A stretch of DNA of 64,000 nucleotides from Clusia tigrina (Eukaryota > Arthropoda > Insecta > Diptera > Clusiidae), in the NCBI GenBank assembly GCA_920105625.2, contig OV050030.1, forward strand, positions 100,442,152 through 100,506,151, given 5' to 3'. Under the pieces are notes generated by a model. The model searched no databases. It worked only from the letters and a program-made list of their open reading frames with translations, and was not told where the DNA came from. The number at the start of each line of letters is the position of its first letter. Within the stretch, counting starts at the first letter, position 1. The position numbers were made by a program, and so were the translations under genes. Positions 37,352-46,586 of this stretch are shown here, in pieces.

Positions 37352-37812
37352 CTAATCCTCTTATTATCGGAACTGTTTTAATTGGTATTTTTTCAATTTT
37401 TGTTATGTAATCAAAAATATAATTCTCAATTCTACTATGACTCTGTTCCATATATTGTCTTTGAGAATCTAAAACATTATCCATATATATTTTTAGAGAA
37501 GGTTATGTTTTAACATTCATATCTTCAATGAGTTCATACTTAGCAGAAACTTTATTTAGTATATCCTGGTTTGATTTATTTATAGCTGTGAGAAAATCTT
37601 GAGATAGTTGAAGGACTTTGATTTGTACAAATGATTTTGGTGCGGCATGATATTCTTCCACTGGCTGCCCAACATGTATTATTCGTTTCCAATCAAGGTT
37701 CAAGTAATTACCTTTATCCAAACTGACTCCAAATGTTTTTGAAACATTTTTTCTTTTGAAATTATATATATTATGCTATTGTTTAGAACAGTGTCCAAAC
37801 TTATTAACGGCC
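37352..37812 (-). pseudogene. Polinton-linked ORF upstream of integrase, unassigned
   Basis: The frame MAVNKFGHCSKQ starts at about 37812, has an early stop, then stays open 37503-37721 with NLDWKRIIHVGQPVEEYHAA and SFVQIKVLQLSQDFLTAINK. A second piece at 37352-37500 reads IYMDNVLDSQRQYMEQSHSR and IKTVPIIRGLVEDDE. The integrase start follows at once. The function is not known to me. Position and strand suggest a Polinton structural or accessory gene. Confidence 0.45.
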
Positions 37813-37855
37813 ATTCTCACATAGAAAAAATAAATTTTTTGTTTACTATATATAT

Positions 37856-38405
37856 TTATATAATTACGTTGCATTCTTTCAATTCTTCAACAATTGAAAT
37901 GATTTCATTATTATGATTATTGTGACCAGCTGATTGTGATGACATTAACAACCGCAACCGATGAACCAGTTCGTTTGGATCATCCCAATATGCGTAAATA
38001 GGATTATGTGTATTTAATCTCATAAGACTGGGACCTAGACCAGAACCATCATGCACATTAGTAATTAATGATTTTTTTTTCAGTAAATAATTTCTTTATT
38101 ATTGGTTTATATGTGTATGATCTAGTGCCTTTGACTTGTTCAATTACATAAAATTTCGTTTATGTGCATTATTCAATAGTATCTTTTTACAAATTTCCAA
38201 TTCACTGTTATCATAATTCATTGGTGTTTCATAGAATAATAATTCAAAAAAACTAGGTGTTATCACCCAATTTTCGTCTGATATTTTTATTTTATCATCA
38301 GAAATTTTCAAAGCGCTACTACCAAATCTCCATGCACCATTTAATTCTTTGTGTTCCTTATAATTTATCTAGTTTACCACTCTTTTCTAATGTGTTAAAT
38401 TTGTT
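37856..38405 (-). pseudogene. Polinton-linked conserved ORF (WDDPNELVxRLRLL type)
   Basis: The minus strand reads, in two frames, LNGAWRFGSSALKISDDKIK, ITPSFFELLFYETP and NAHKRNF (38160-38400), then GSGLGPSLMRLNTHNPIY, YWDDPNELVHRLRLLMSSQS and NHNNEIISIVEELKECNV (37856-38056). This domain pair recurs, as I remember it, in many insect Polinton-like elements as a hypothetical protein. Stops between the parts make it a remnant. Its start is lost at the (AC)n boundary near 38430. Confidence 0.5.
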
Positions 38406-38431
38406 TGTAACATTGCCTCATTACGTGGCCA

Positions 38432-38433
<2 letters not shown>

Positions 38434-38480
<47 letters not shown>
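38434..38480. repeat. (AC)n microsatellite, target of the R1-clade array
   Basis: About 23 AC units directly before the 5' end of the first R1-clade element. Confidence 0.95.
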
Positions 38481-38482
<2 letters not shown>

Positions 38483-39204
38483 GGTCAGGGGGGAACCAGT
38501 CAGGGGGGGTCAGGGGGGAACCAGTCAGGCAAAGCATCTAATTGCCCCTCACTGGGAGGGGCTAGAGCGATCCTGGTGTGGGACACCCTCAAGAAGACTC
38601 ACTGCCTCCACGTGGCGGCTCCGGGCAATGGCACACCAGCACCCGCTGATGGCCAGCTGAAGTGAGCAACGCACCCAGAGATAGCGATGACCCCCTCATG
38701 GGGCGGCTGTCTGGGCAACGGGGGACAACGAGGGATCAACGATGGAACAGCGAGGGACCATCGTGGGACCACAAAGGGACATCGTGGGATCTGTTGTACC
38801 TCAAATCAAGGCCGAGACCGGTAAGGCCTTGATTATGGCATACCGGAAACATAGGAAATAAGCTGATGCTTGTGGGCTGACGATTGCGGTATTCTGCCAC
38901 CTCAGTAAGTAAGAGTGAAATCTTACAGAAATGGCTGGTAGCTTAATGCCGCAATCGCCCCCGTCCCGTTAAAACCATGGCAGGTCTCAGGAAACGCTCG
39001 ATGCTCGTCACCATTAAATTGGCAGTGCAGGCTCGGATGTAACATTCCCGACTAGCGCTGGTCTGGCTCTGAACATAAGCGCCCATAAGGACTTGTGTCA
39101 ACCCTCGCATGGCCTCCCTGCTGCGGCAAAGATAACCATGGGACCATTAAGGCGACTGCACTACGAGCAAAGATAACGGTCCTGAGCGGGGACCCAATCA
39201 ATAA
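38481..39204 (+). other. 5' UTR with internal promoter region of LINE copy 1
   Basis: About 720 bases, GC-rich, without long ORFs. It starts with a 25-base tandem duplication (38481-38529, unit GGGGTCAGGGGGGAACCAGT and following). An internal promoter is expected from LINE biology but no element was identified. Confidence 0.7.
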
Positions 39205-40722
39205 ATGAATAGTAACAATAACAATACCAACAAAACAAACAAAGACGACGGTGCGATGAAGGACCCCTTCGGCAGGAGGTCTACTATCCAGAGGACCCCT
39301 CCTCCGGTAATAAGAAAGACGGTGGTGCGGAGAAACACACTGGCAGACACCAGTGAGCTTCAGCGAGTGATGGGCATGAGGGCCGATCCGACGGCAATGG
39401 CGGTCATCCCTCCCGATGAGGTCATTGCCAAAGGCAAAATGGCGGTGCTGGAGTGGCACATTGAAGCACTCATAGCTTTCCTTGTGCCAAGGCACAATGT
39501 ACATGCCGACATCAAGCGGAAGGCATCCAAAATCCGGGATGTCTGCTTGCAGGTCGTCGAGGAGCAGGACGCAGGTACGGCTGCGAGAGTGCCACAGCTG
39601 GTGCAAGCCGACAGGGCAGTCCAGACTGAAGGGCGGACGGAGAAGGTGGACAAGGAGGTGCAGGCTGGCGGCCCTCCTGTGGACAACCAAGGCAAAGCCG
39701 GTGCGTCTTCGCGAAAGGCCCCTGCCCAGGCGAAGAGCTACGCGGCCGCAGTCGCAACGCCAAAGCGCCCCCGTGAGAAGGGGGATCCGGAGCAAGTAAG
39801 TCCGACTAGCCGAGCGGTAGCTAAGAGGAGGAGGGGGGATGCCCCGACACTGGCGGCCGAGAAAACGGTAACCCGGCCAAATCCTAAGACCCATAAGCCT
39901 ATGGCTGGAAAGGCGGAAGGTGAAAAAGTTGGGTGGACCACAGTTCGTTCCAGACCCCAAGCGAAGCGGAACTGCCGGAAGCCTAAGCCAGCGCGCCCCG
40001 ATGCCATCGTCATCAGGGAAACTGGCACGGTGAGCTACGCGGACATCCTCCGCAAGATCAAGAGGGACCCGCAGCTGTCAGAGCTGGGAGAGAGCGTCCG
40101 CAGGATCCCAAATACGGCCAAGGGTAAACTGCTTCTGGAGTTGAGCGTGGCGGCAGATCCAAAGACACCCCAGTATCATGAGGCGGTGGCGACTGTCCTG
40201 GGAACCAGTGTGGAGGTGTGTAAGCTCACGCAGGAAACCCTAGTGGAGGTGAAAGACCTGGACGAAGTCACCACGGTGGAAGATGTCCACGAGGCGCTGT
40301 GTACAGCCAATCTCTCGGAGAGACCTCCCGTGGATGCAATCAGGTCTCTCAGGAAAGCGTACGGTGGAACACAGACAGCGGTCATCAGTCTGTCGCCCCA
40401 GGCAGCCGCAGCCCTTCTGAAAGCTGGCAGGCTGAGAGTCGGATGGACCTCATGCCGGGTGCGCGAAAAGGTGACTCCCCTGCGTTGTTACAAATGTATG
40501 GAGTTCGGCCACACCGCGCAGAAATGCGGTAGCAAGGATGATTGGCGCCACAAGTGCTACAGATGCGGCACAGAGGGCCATAACGCACGGGAGTGCGACA
40601 AGGCCCCCACGTGTGCCCTTTGTAAGGCCAGCGGCCGCAAGGATGTGGAGCATCCGACAGGATGCAGCTCATGCCCATCCTACAAGCGAGCCGCGGAGAA
40701 GAGGTCCAGGCGCAGGAGATGA
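39205..40722 (+). CDS. R1-clade ORF1 protein (intact)
   Basis: A complete 505-codon frame with an Asn-rich start, a basic middle rich in Lys, Arg and Pro, and the conserved TVSYADILRKIK block at about residues 276-288. Three C-terminal zinc knuckles follow: CYKCMEFGHTAQKC, CYRCGTEGHNAREC and CALCKASGRKDVEHPTGCSSC (about 431-490). It would bind element RNA and form the RNP that carries ORF2 to its target. Its stop overlaps the ORF2 start in ATGA (40719-40722), the stop/start coupling used by many LINEs. It is the only intact LINE ORF1 in the window. Confidence 0.9.
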   Translation: MNSNNNNTNKTNKDDGAMKDPFGRRSTIQRTPPPVIRKTVVRRNTLADTSELQRVMGMRADPTAMAVIPPDEVIAKGKMAVLEWHIEALIAFLVPRHNVHADIKRKASKIRDVCLQVVEEQDAGTAARVPQLVQADRAVQTEGRTEKVDKEVQAGGPPVDNQGKAGASSRKAPAQAKSYAAAVATPKRPREKGDPEQVSPTSRAVAKRRRGDAPTLAAEKTVTRPNPKTHKPMAGKAEGEKVGWTTVRSRPQAKRNCRKPKPARPDAIVIRETGTVSYADILRKIKRDPQLSELGESVRRIPNTAKGKLLLELSVAADPKTPQYHEAVATVLGTSVEVCKLTQETLVEVKDLDEVTTVEDVHEALCTANLSERPPVDAIRSLRKAYGGTQTAVISLSPQAAAALLKAGRLRVGWTSCRVREKVTPLRCYKCMEFGHTAQKCGSKDDWRHKCYRCGTEGHNARECDKAPTCALCKASGRKDVEHPTGCSSCPSYKRAAEKRSRRRR

Positions 40723-43620
40723 GGTTGTTCCAACTCAATCTCAACCACTGCGAGGCTGCACAGGATCTCCTAGAGCAGGCCGTTTGGGAACAGATGGTCG
40801 ATGTTGCAATGCTTAGCGAGCCGTATAGGCGCAAGCACCAAGGAGTATGGGCCAAAGACACCAATGGTGGTGTCGCACTGTGGGTGTGCGGAACCAAGCC
40901 TATACAACTAAGCAACATAGAGAGAAGCGATTGCTACGTCAGAGCGACCATTGGAGGGACCACGGTGCACAGTTGCTACAGCCTAACTGCGGACGAGTTC
41001 GAGTAGGTGGTGGACAGACTTGCTCTGGACGCGCAAGGCAGGAACCCCGTAGTGATTGCCGGCGACTTCAATGCATGGGAAACTGAATGGAGTTACGCCC
41101 GAACCACACCAAGAGGTCATATCTTAATGGACGCGTTTGCGGCTTTTGACGTAGTCGTCATGAACGCGGGAGTGGCGACTTTTATGAGAGGAGAAGCCAC
41201 ATCTGTGATCGACCTTACGTTCCTCAGTAGCCGTTTAGTCAGAGGAGCCAGGTGAATTGTGAGTTCCGCGTACACCCACAGCGACCACAATGCCATTTGC
41301 TTTGACTTGGAAAGGAACAAACAACGGCGGAGGACAGGCCCGTGGCCGAAAGGCTGGAGAGCGGACGCCCTCGACGACGGCGTACTCGAAGTCATGTTGG
41401 AGGACTTTGAGCTGCAAGGCAGTGCGGCGGAAATGGCGAACCAGCTAGCGAGCCAGCTAGAGAGCGCCTGCGATGCGGCGATGCCCAGGCGGGCCTATGG
41501 TGGAAACCATAAATCCGTTTATTGGTGGACGGACGAGATCGCCGGCCTACGCAAGGAATGCCACGCAGCAAGGCGAAGGCACCAGCGTGCAATAGGCAAC
41601 CCATACTGCCTGCAACTGCGCCAGTTGTACAAAGAGGCTAAAAGAAGGCTGAAGACGGCCATAAAGGCGAGCAAGCGCAGGAGTTTCACCGAGCTATGTG
41701 CACAGGTTGAAGACAACCTGTGCACATAGCTCATAGACAACCTGTGGGAGAGCTCTTCCCAGTGCAAAATTATGTGCCTGATCAGTTCTCTCCCGAGCTG
41801 GGCGAAGAAGTACCCAGTGTAATGACAGAAGAGGTGTTGCGGGCGGTTGGAAAATTTGGGGACCAGAAGGCACCTGGCCCAGATGGAATTCCCAACCGAG
41901 TGCTGAAAACCGCAGCTGCACTACACCCAGAAACACTGAGGTCACTTTACGAGGCCTGTCTTAGGGAAGGAGTCTTCCCGAAACTTTGGAAAAGGCAGCG
42001 GATGGTATTGATACCTAAAGCCGATACGCCAGCAGAGGACCCATCGGCCTACCGTCCCCTGTGCATGTTGGACACAGCAGGGAAGGTCCTGGAGCGGATT
42101 ATATGCGACCGGATCGACGAGGCGATAGTGGATGCTGGAGGACTGGCGAGGCGCCAATATGGCTTCCGAAAGGCCAGATCCACCGTGGACGCCATTGACG
42201 AACTCGTCCAAACGGCGAAGGAGGCGATTCAGGGCCACAGATGGAAGGGGGGGTGCCAAGAGGTATTGCCTCGTGGTCACCCTCGACGTCAAGAACGCTT
42301 TTAACTCGGCCAGCTGGGCGCGCATAGCAGAAGCGCTGGCAGAGTTCAAAGTTCCCATCTATCTAAGGCAGCAAATCATCACTAGTTATTTTAGCGACAG
42401 GATGCTATTATACGAGTCTGATAGAGGTGTAGAAACGTACAAGATCACCGGCGGAGTTCCCCAGGGGTCTGTACTGGGGCCACTTCTCTGGAACGTTATG
42501 TACGATGGCATTCTCCGCATACGGGTGCCCGATTACGTTAAAATAATCGGATATGCGGACGACATAGCGCTAGTGATCACGGCGAAACACCTGGAGGAGG
42601 TAATAGCAGAGGCCAATCACACAGTGGCCACTGTTGGAAGATGGCTGGCGGATGTTGGACTGAAGCTGGCAGAACACAAAACGGAGGCTATCCTTGTGTC
42701 AGGTCGAAAGGTACAAGAGGTGGTGGAGATAAGGGTTGGTGACTGCACCATTACCACGACTCCACATCTCAAATACCTAGGCGTCTGGATTGACGCAAGA
42801 CTGTCGTTCAAGGAGCACTTTCGGCGATTAGGTGAGAAGGCAGCGCGGACCTGTTCCCAGCTCTGCCGGATAATGCCAAACCTCGGAGGGCCACGGCACT
42901 GGAAAAGACGCCTCATCTCAGGGGTCGTCAAATCCATAATCATGTATGGAGCGCCCATATGGGCTGAGAAGTCGAGCGTAAAGGCCTACGTTCGCACCAT
43001 AGAGGCGGCGTATAGGAGATGTGCGCTCCGCACGATCTCAGCACACCGTACTGTGTCTGCAGACGCCGCGCTGGTGATAGCCGGTATGATCCCGCTGGAC
43101 CTGCTGGCCAAGGAGGCGTGGAGCCTATACTACGGCGAAAGTACGCACGAGCTGAGTGCGGAAGATCGCGTAGCAGGCATTAGGCAAAGCACCATACAGG
43201 AGTGGCAAGCCCGATGGGATGCATCCGAAAAGGGCCCTTGGACGAGGAGGTTGATCCCTGATCTCCAACGCTGGATGGATAGGTCGCATGGCGAGGTGAA
43301 CTATCACGTCACAGCTGCTGACCGGCCACGGAGGTTTCCGGGCGTACCTACACAGATTCCGGCTGGAGGAATCCCCCTGCTGCGACAATTGTGGAGGCAC
43401 GGAGCCCGAGGACGTGGAACATGTTCTTTTTTCATGTCCACGATACAGCGGTGCCAGAGCGGTACTGCAAAGAGTCTGCGGAGAACCTGTGACACCGGAC
43501 AACCTCGTGCACTATATGCTCGAGTGCCCGGAGAAATGGGACGTGGTGTGTGACACCTCGGCCGCAATTATGCGAGACCTCCGCCACTTGGAGTGGCGGC
43601 GACGTTCAGGGAATCAATAG
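40719..43620 (+). pseudogene. R1-clade ORF2: endonuclease, RT, zinc motif (broken)
   Basis: The endonuclease starts MRLFQLNLNHCEAAQDLLEQ, then SEPY, AGDFNAWETEW and HSDHNAICF (41279 on). TAG at 41004 and TGA at 41253 are in-frame stops. Near 41735 a deletion with a palindromic insert removes the linker to RT. The RT holds KAPGPDGIPN, SAYRPLCMLD, YGFRKARST, a frameshift in a G run at about 42247, VVTLDVKNAFNSASW, GGVPQGSVLGPLLWN and an intact catalytic YADD at about 42553. A 2-base loss near 43313 shifts the frame before the zinc motif CDNCGGTEPEDVEHVLFSC. The stop is at 43618. Confidence 0.9.
41692..41733. repeat. Perfect 19-bp palindrome in ORF2
   Basis: GAGCTATGTGCACAGGTTG, a 4-base loop AAGA, then the exact reverse complement. 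The second arm and a repeated GACAACCTGTG just after it look like an inserted inverted copy. It sits at the point where the endonuclease-RT linker is deleted. Confidence 0.85.
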
Positions 43621-43807
43621 GAGGGGTCCGTTGACCAACCCACTCCCAGACGAAGTATTGCTTAATGGCTATGTACCGTCTGGGAGGCGTCTGAGGAGGT
43701 GGTTTTAGTGGGTAAGAGCCCCACACTACTGGTGCGAGAGCGCCCAGTGTCTGTTTGCAGATTTCCACCTCCAAACCAATAAAAAAAAAAAAAATAATAA
43801 AAAAAAA

Positions 43808-43828
43808 ACACACACACACACACACACA
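43808..43828. repeat. (AC)n junction between copies 1 and 2
   Basis: About ten AC units directly after the A-rich tail of copy 1; copy 2 starts right after. Confidence 0.9.
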
Positions 43829-43837
43829 AATGAAGCG

Positions 43838-44380
43838 ATGTCATACGCCAAGATCTTACGGAGCGTAAAGGAATGTGAGCAGCTGAAGTCACTGAATGAC
43901 GCTGTGAAGACTATCCGCCGAATGCAAAAAGGGGAACTGCTCATAGAGCTGAAGAGAGCCAAAGAAGTGAACGCGGCCACATACCAGACGGCCATTGAAA
44001 GCGTGGTAAAGGACGCAGCCACAGTGAACATACGCACGCACATGGTGGCGCTACAGTGTAAGGGACTCGTCGCGGATATCTCTTCGAAAGAAGAGATCTG
44101 CGACGCACTGCGAGACCAGGCGAACATACGGCGCCCAGATGTGGAAGCTATTAAAATCTTGATAAGAGGCTATGGTGGTGCACAGACGGCCTTTTTAAGC
44201 CTACCGGCGGAGGATGCCAAGAAGGCACTGGGATTAAAACATCTGCGGGTAGGATAGGCGAGCTGCCGACTAACAGAAGTCGTAACGCCACAACGCTGCT
44301 ATAAGTGCTGGGGCTATGGGCACAAGGCGGCTGGATGCAAAGAGCCGGATCGAACTGGACTCTGCCGAAAGTGTGGCGAG
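43838..44380 (+). pseudogene. R1-clade ORF1, C-terminal part (copy 2)
   Basis: Open from 43838 to 44257 (SYAKILRSVKECEQLKSLND...GYGGAQTAFLSLPAEDAKKA). A stop (TAG, probably former Trp) is followed by the zinc knuckles CYKCWGYGHKAAGC and CRKCGE. There it is cut and joined to RT sequence. Confidence 0.75.
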
Positions 44381-45697
44381 ATATCGACTATAGATGCGAT
44401 CAAAAGAAATAGCAGATAAAGCAATTGAAGGTACCAGGTGGATGCATGGTACCAAAGAATATTGTGCAGTTGTAACATTCGATGTGAAAAATGCGTTTAA
44501 CTCGGAATGCTGGCCTAACATAATTCGAGCATTAGAGACATATAAAACACCGGTGTACCTGCTGCGTATCATAAAAAGCTATCTGTCCGATAGACTATTG
44601 CTGTATGATACGGATGAGAGAGTGAAGCGACATCAAGTAACTGGTGGAGTGCCGCAAGGCTCCGTATTGGGCCCACTCTTATGGAATGTACTTTACGACG
44701 GAGTCCTTCGTCTACCTATGCCAAAAGAAGTACAAATTATCGGTAATGCGGATGATATTGCAGTAACAATTCTGGCAAAAGAATTATGCCAAATTGAGAG
44801 CATTTGCAGAAGTACATCACAAAGAATAAAAAACTGGCTAACGTCATCGAAACTCAACAGGCAGGCCAAAAAACTGAAGCAGTCTTAATTACAAGCAGGA
44901 AAAAAATTGAAGCCATTACACTAAATATAGACGGGTACAACATCAGAACACAGCCATCGTTAAAATACTTAGGAGTGATGATAGACGCGAGACTTAACTA
45001 TAAAATAAACATTGAGCAGGCCTGTCAAAAAGCTACGCGAGTAAACACGGTCATATCTCGAATGATGGCCAATATAGGCGGCCAAAATCAAAGCAGAAGG
45101 TTACTTCTGGCCAAAGTTACCCAATCCGTAGTAATGTATGCGGCACCTGTATGGGGACAAGCATTCAAGCAGAAAACATACGCCAAGATTGCAAAATCGT
45201 TATTCAGACTAAGTGCCAATAGAGTTGCTAGTGCATTTCGCACAGTGTCTCACGATGCTGTTGGAGTCATATCTAGCATAATGCCACCAGATATAATGGC
45301 TCTTGAGCTTAAGAGAGTATATGACAAGAGCAAAAAAATCGGCAGGCCTTTAACAGCAGAAGAGCGATAAGAAGAAAGGCAAAAGAGCTTGAATGTATGG
45401 CAAGAATGCTGAGATACAGCGACCAAAGGACGATGGACGCACAGACTCATCAAAAATGTGCAGACTTGGGTTGAAAGACAACACGGAGATGTTGATTTCT
45501 ATATGACGCAGTTCTTGAGTAGACATGGCTGTTTTAGAGAGTACCTGTACAAGTATGGACATGATGACGGAGAAATCTGTTATTCTTGTGGGAGTGGTAA
45601 TGAAAATGCAGAGCATATATTCTTCTACTGTTCGAAAGAACTAAGAAGAATGGAACGGTTGCGAAGCAGCGAGACTAGATCCATGAATGTAGTATAA
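44381..45697 (+). pseudogene. R1-clade ORF2, RT core to C-terminus (copy 2)
   Basis: It begins in the RT (STIDAIK, CAVVTFDVKNAFNSECW), then GGVPQGSVLGPLLWN and a catalytic box that reads NADD instead of YADD (about 44745-44756). A frameshift near 44860 leads into KTEAVLITSRKK, KYLGVMIDARLN, NIGG, YAAPVWG and AFRTVSHDAVG. After a stop at 45368 come HGDVDFYMTQFLSRHGCF and CYSCGSGNENAEHIFFYC, the C-terminal zinc motif. It lacks an endonuclease. Confidence 0.8.
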
Positions 45698-45832
45698 ACC
45701 CCTTGAGATTTTCTAGCCAATAGGCTCAGCTAGCCCTGCGATGTATTACCTAACGGTCGGGTCGCAGGGCAATTCTAAAGCTGAAGTAATTCGAGATGCT
45801 TTTGAGTGGGTTAAAGTTCCATACTAAAAAAA

Positions 45833-45850
45833 ACACACACACACAGACAC
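45833..45850. repeat. (AC)n junction between copies 2 and 3
   Basis: AC repeats with one AG after the A run of copy 2; copy 3 starts directly after. Confidence 0.85.
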
Positions 45851-45854
45851 AGCC

Positions 45855-46586
45855 ATGCGGAGGACAGAAAAAGAGATCCGACCAAGGCCCAATACGCTGA
45901 TCATTGCAGTCACTGGAGAGGCATCCTACGCAGATATCCTGCGGAAAGTTAAAGATAGCGTAACGCTCAAAGCCATCGGTGATGACGTCAAAGCCATTGG
46001 CAGAACGGTTAAAGGCGAGTTAATATTGGAACTGAAGCGAACGGTAGAGAGCAAAATGGCGAGCCACCAAGCTGCGATCGCTGAGGTGTTGAAGGAGACA
46101 GCAACGATGGCGGCAAAGATGCACATGCTCACCATCCAGTGCAGAGATCTAGATGAGATCACCACCCCAGCTGAGATTTGTGTAGACTTGCATGAACAAT
46201 GCGGAATAACGAGACAACTCGAGGCAGCTATAAGAAGTTTGAGTAATGGCTACAATGGCACTCAAACAGCCTATATTAGCCTGCCAGTCTATAACGCAAA
46301 AAAGGTCCTGAAGTCCCAACGTGTACGTATTGGATGGGTCTCCAGCAGAGTACGGGAATCGGTGACTCTCAAGCGCTGTTTCAAATGTTGGGGATACGCT
46401 CACGTGGCACAACAGTGCAAAGAAGGAGTTGACCGAACCGATATGTGTAGGAAGTGCGGAGAGAGGGGTCATATGTCAGATACGTGCACTAATAAAGAAA
46501 AGTGCGCCCTATATCAGGGAGATCATACGGCGGGCAACTATAAGTGCCCAGTATACCAACTGGCGATAAGAAATTGCGGCCTATGA
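45855..46586 (+). CDS. R1-clade ORF1, truncated but open (copy 3)
   Basis: 243 open codons with SYADILRKVKDSVTLK at about residues 25-40, a central region with NGYNGTQTAYISLPV, and knuckles CFKCWGYAHVAQQC and CRKCGERGHMSDTC. A third knuckle is altered (CALYQGDHTAGNYKC; second Cys lost). The stop overlaps the ORF2 ATG in ATGA, as in copy 1. The basic N-terminal half is missing. Confidence 0.8.
   Translation: MRRTEKEIRPRPNTLIIAVTGEASYADILRKVKDSVTLKAIGDDVKAIGRTVKGELILELKRTVESKMASHQAAIAEVLKETATMAAKMHMLTIQCRDLDEITTPAEICVDLHEQCGITRQLEAAIRSLSNGYNGTQTAYISLPVYNAKKVLKSQRVRIGWVSSRVRESVTLKRCFKCWGYAHVAQQCKEGVDRTDMCRKCGERGHMSDTCTNKEKCALYQGDHTAGNYKCPVYQLAIRNCGL

Larger units (their letters stand above)
38481..43807 (+). 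mobile_element. R1-clade LINE copy 1, full length structure
   Basis: A GC-rich element with a 5' UTR (38481-39204), ORF1, overlapping ORF2, 3' UTR (43621-43780) and an A-rich tail running into (AC)n at 43808-43828. It lies between two (AC)n tracts, the target type known for Mino/Waldo-like members of the R1 clade. The only gross loss is a deletion between endonuclease and RT near 41735. Confidence 0.85.
43829..45832 (+). mobile_element. R1-clade LINE copy 2, truncated and deleted
   Basis: It starts inside ORF1 at the SYAKIL block, loses everything between the ORF1 zinc knuckles and the mid-RT, and ends in an A run with (AC)n at 45833-45850. It belongs to a different family from copies 1, 3 and 4 by protein text. 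Confidence 0.8.

Noticed and set aside
38434..38480. Regular repeats as a CRISPR array
   Set aside because: All regular repeats here are simple microsatellites or transposon parts in an insect genome. There are no repeat-spacer units.
39052..39960. 302-codon open frame on the minus strand
   Set aside because: It is antisense to the intact ORF1 of LINE copy 1 in GC-rich sequence, has no recognisable domain, and is explained as a shadow frame.
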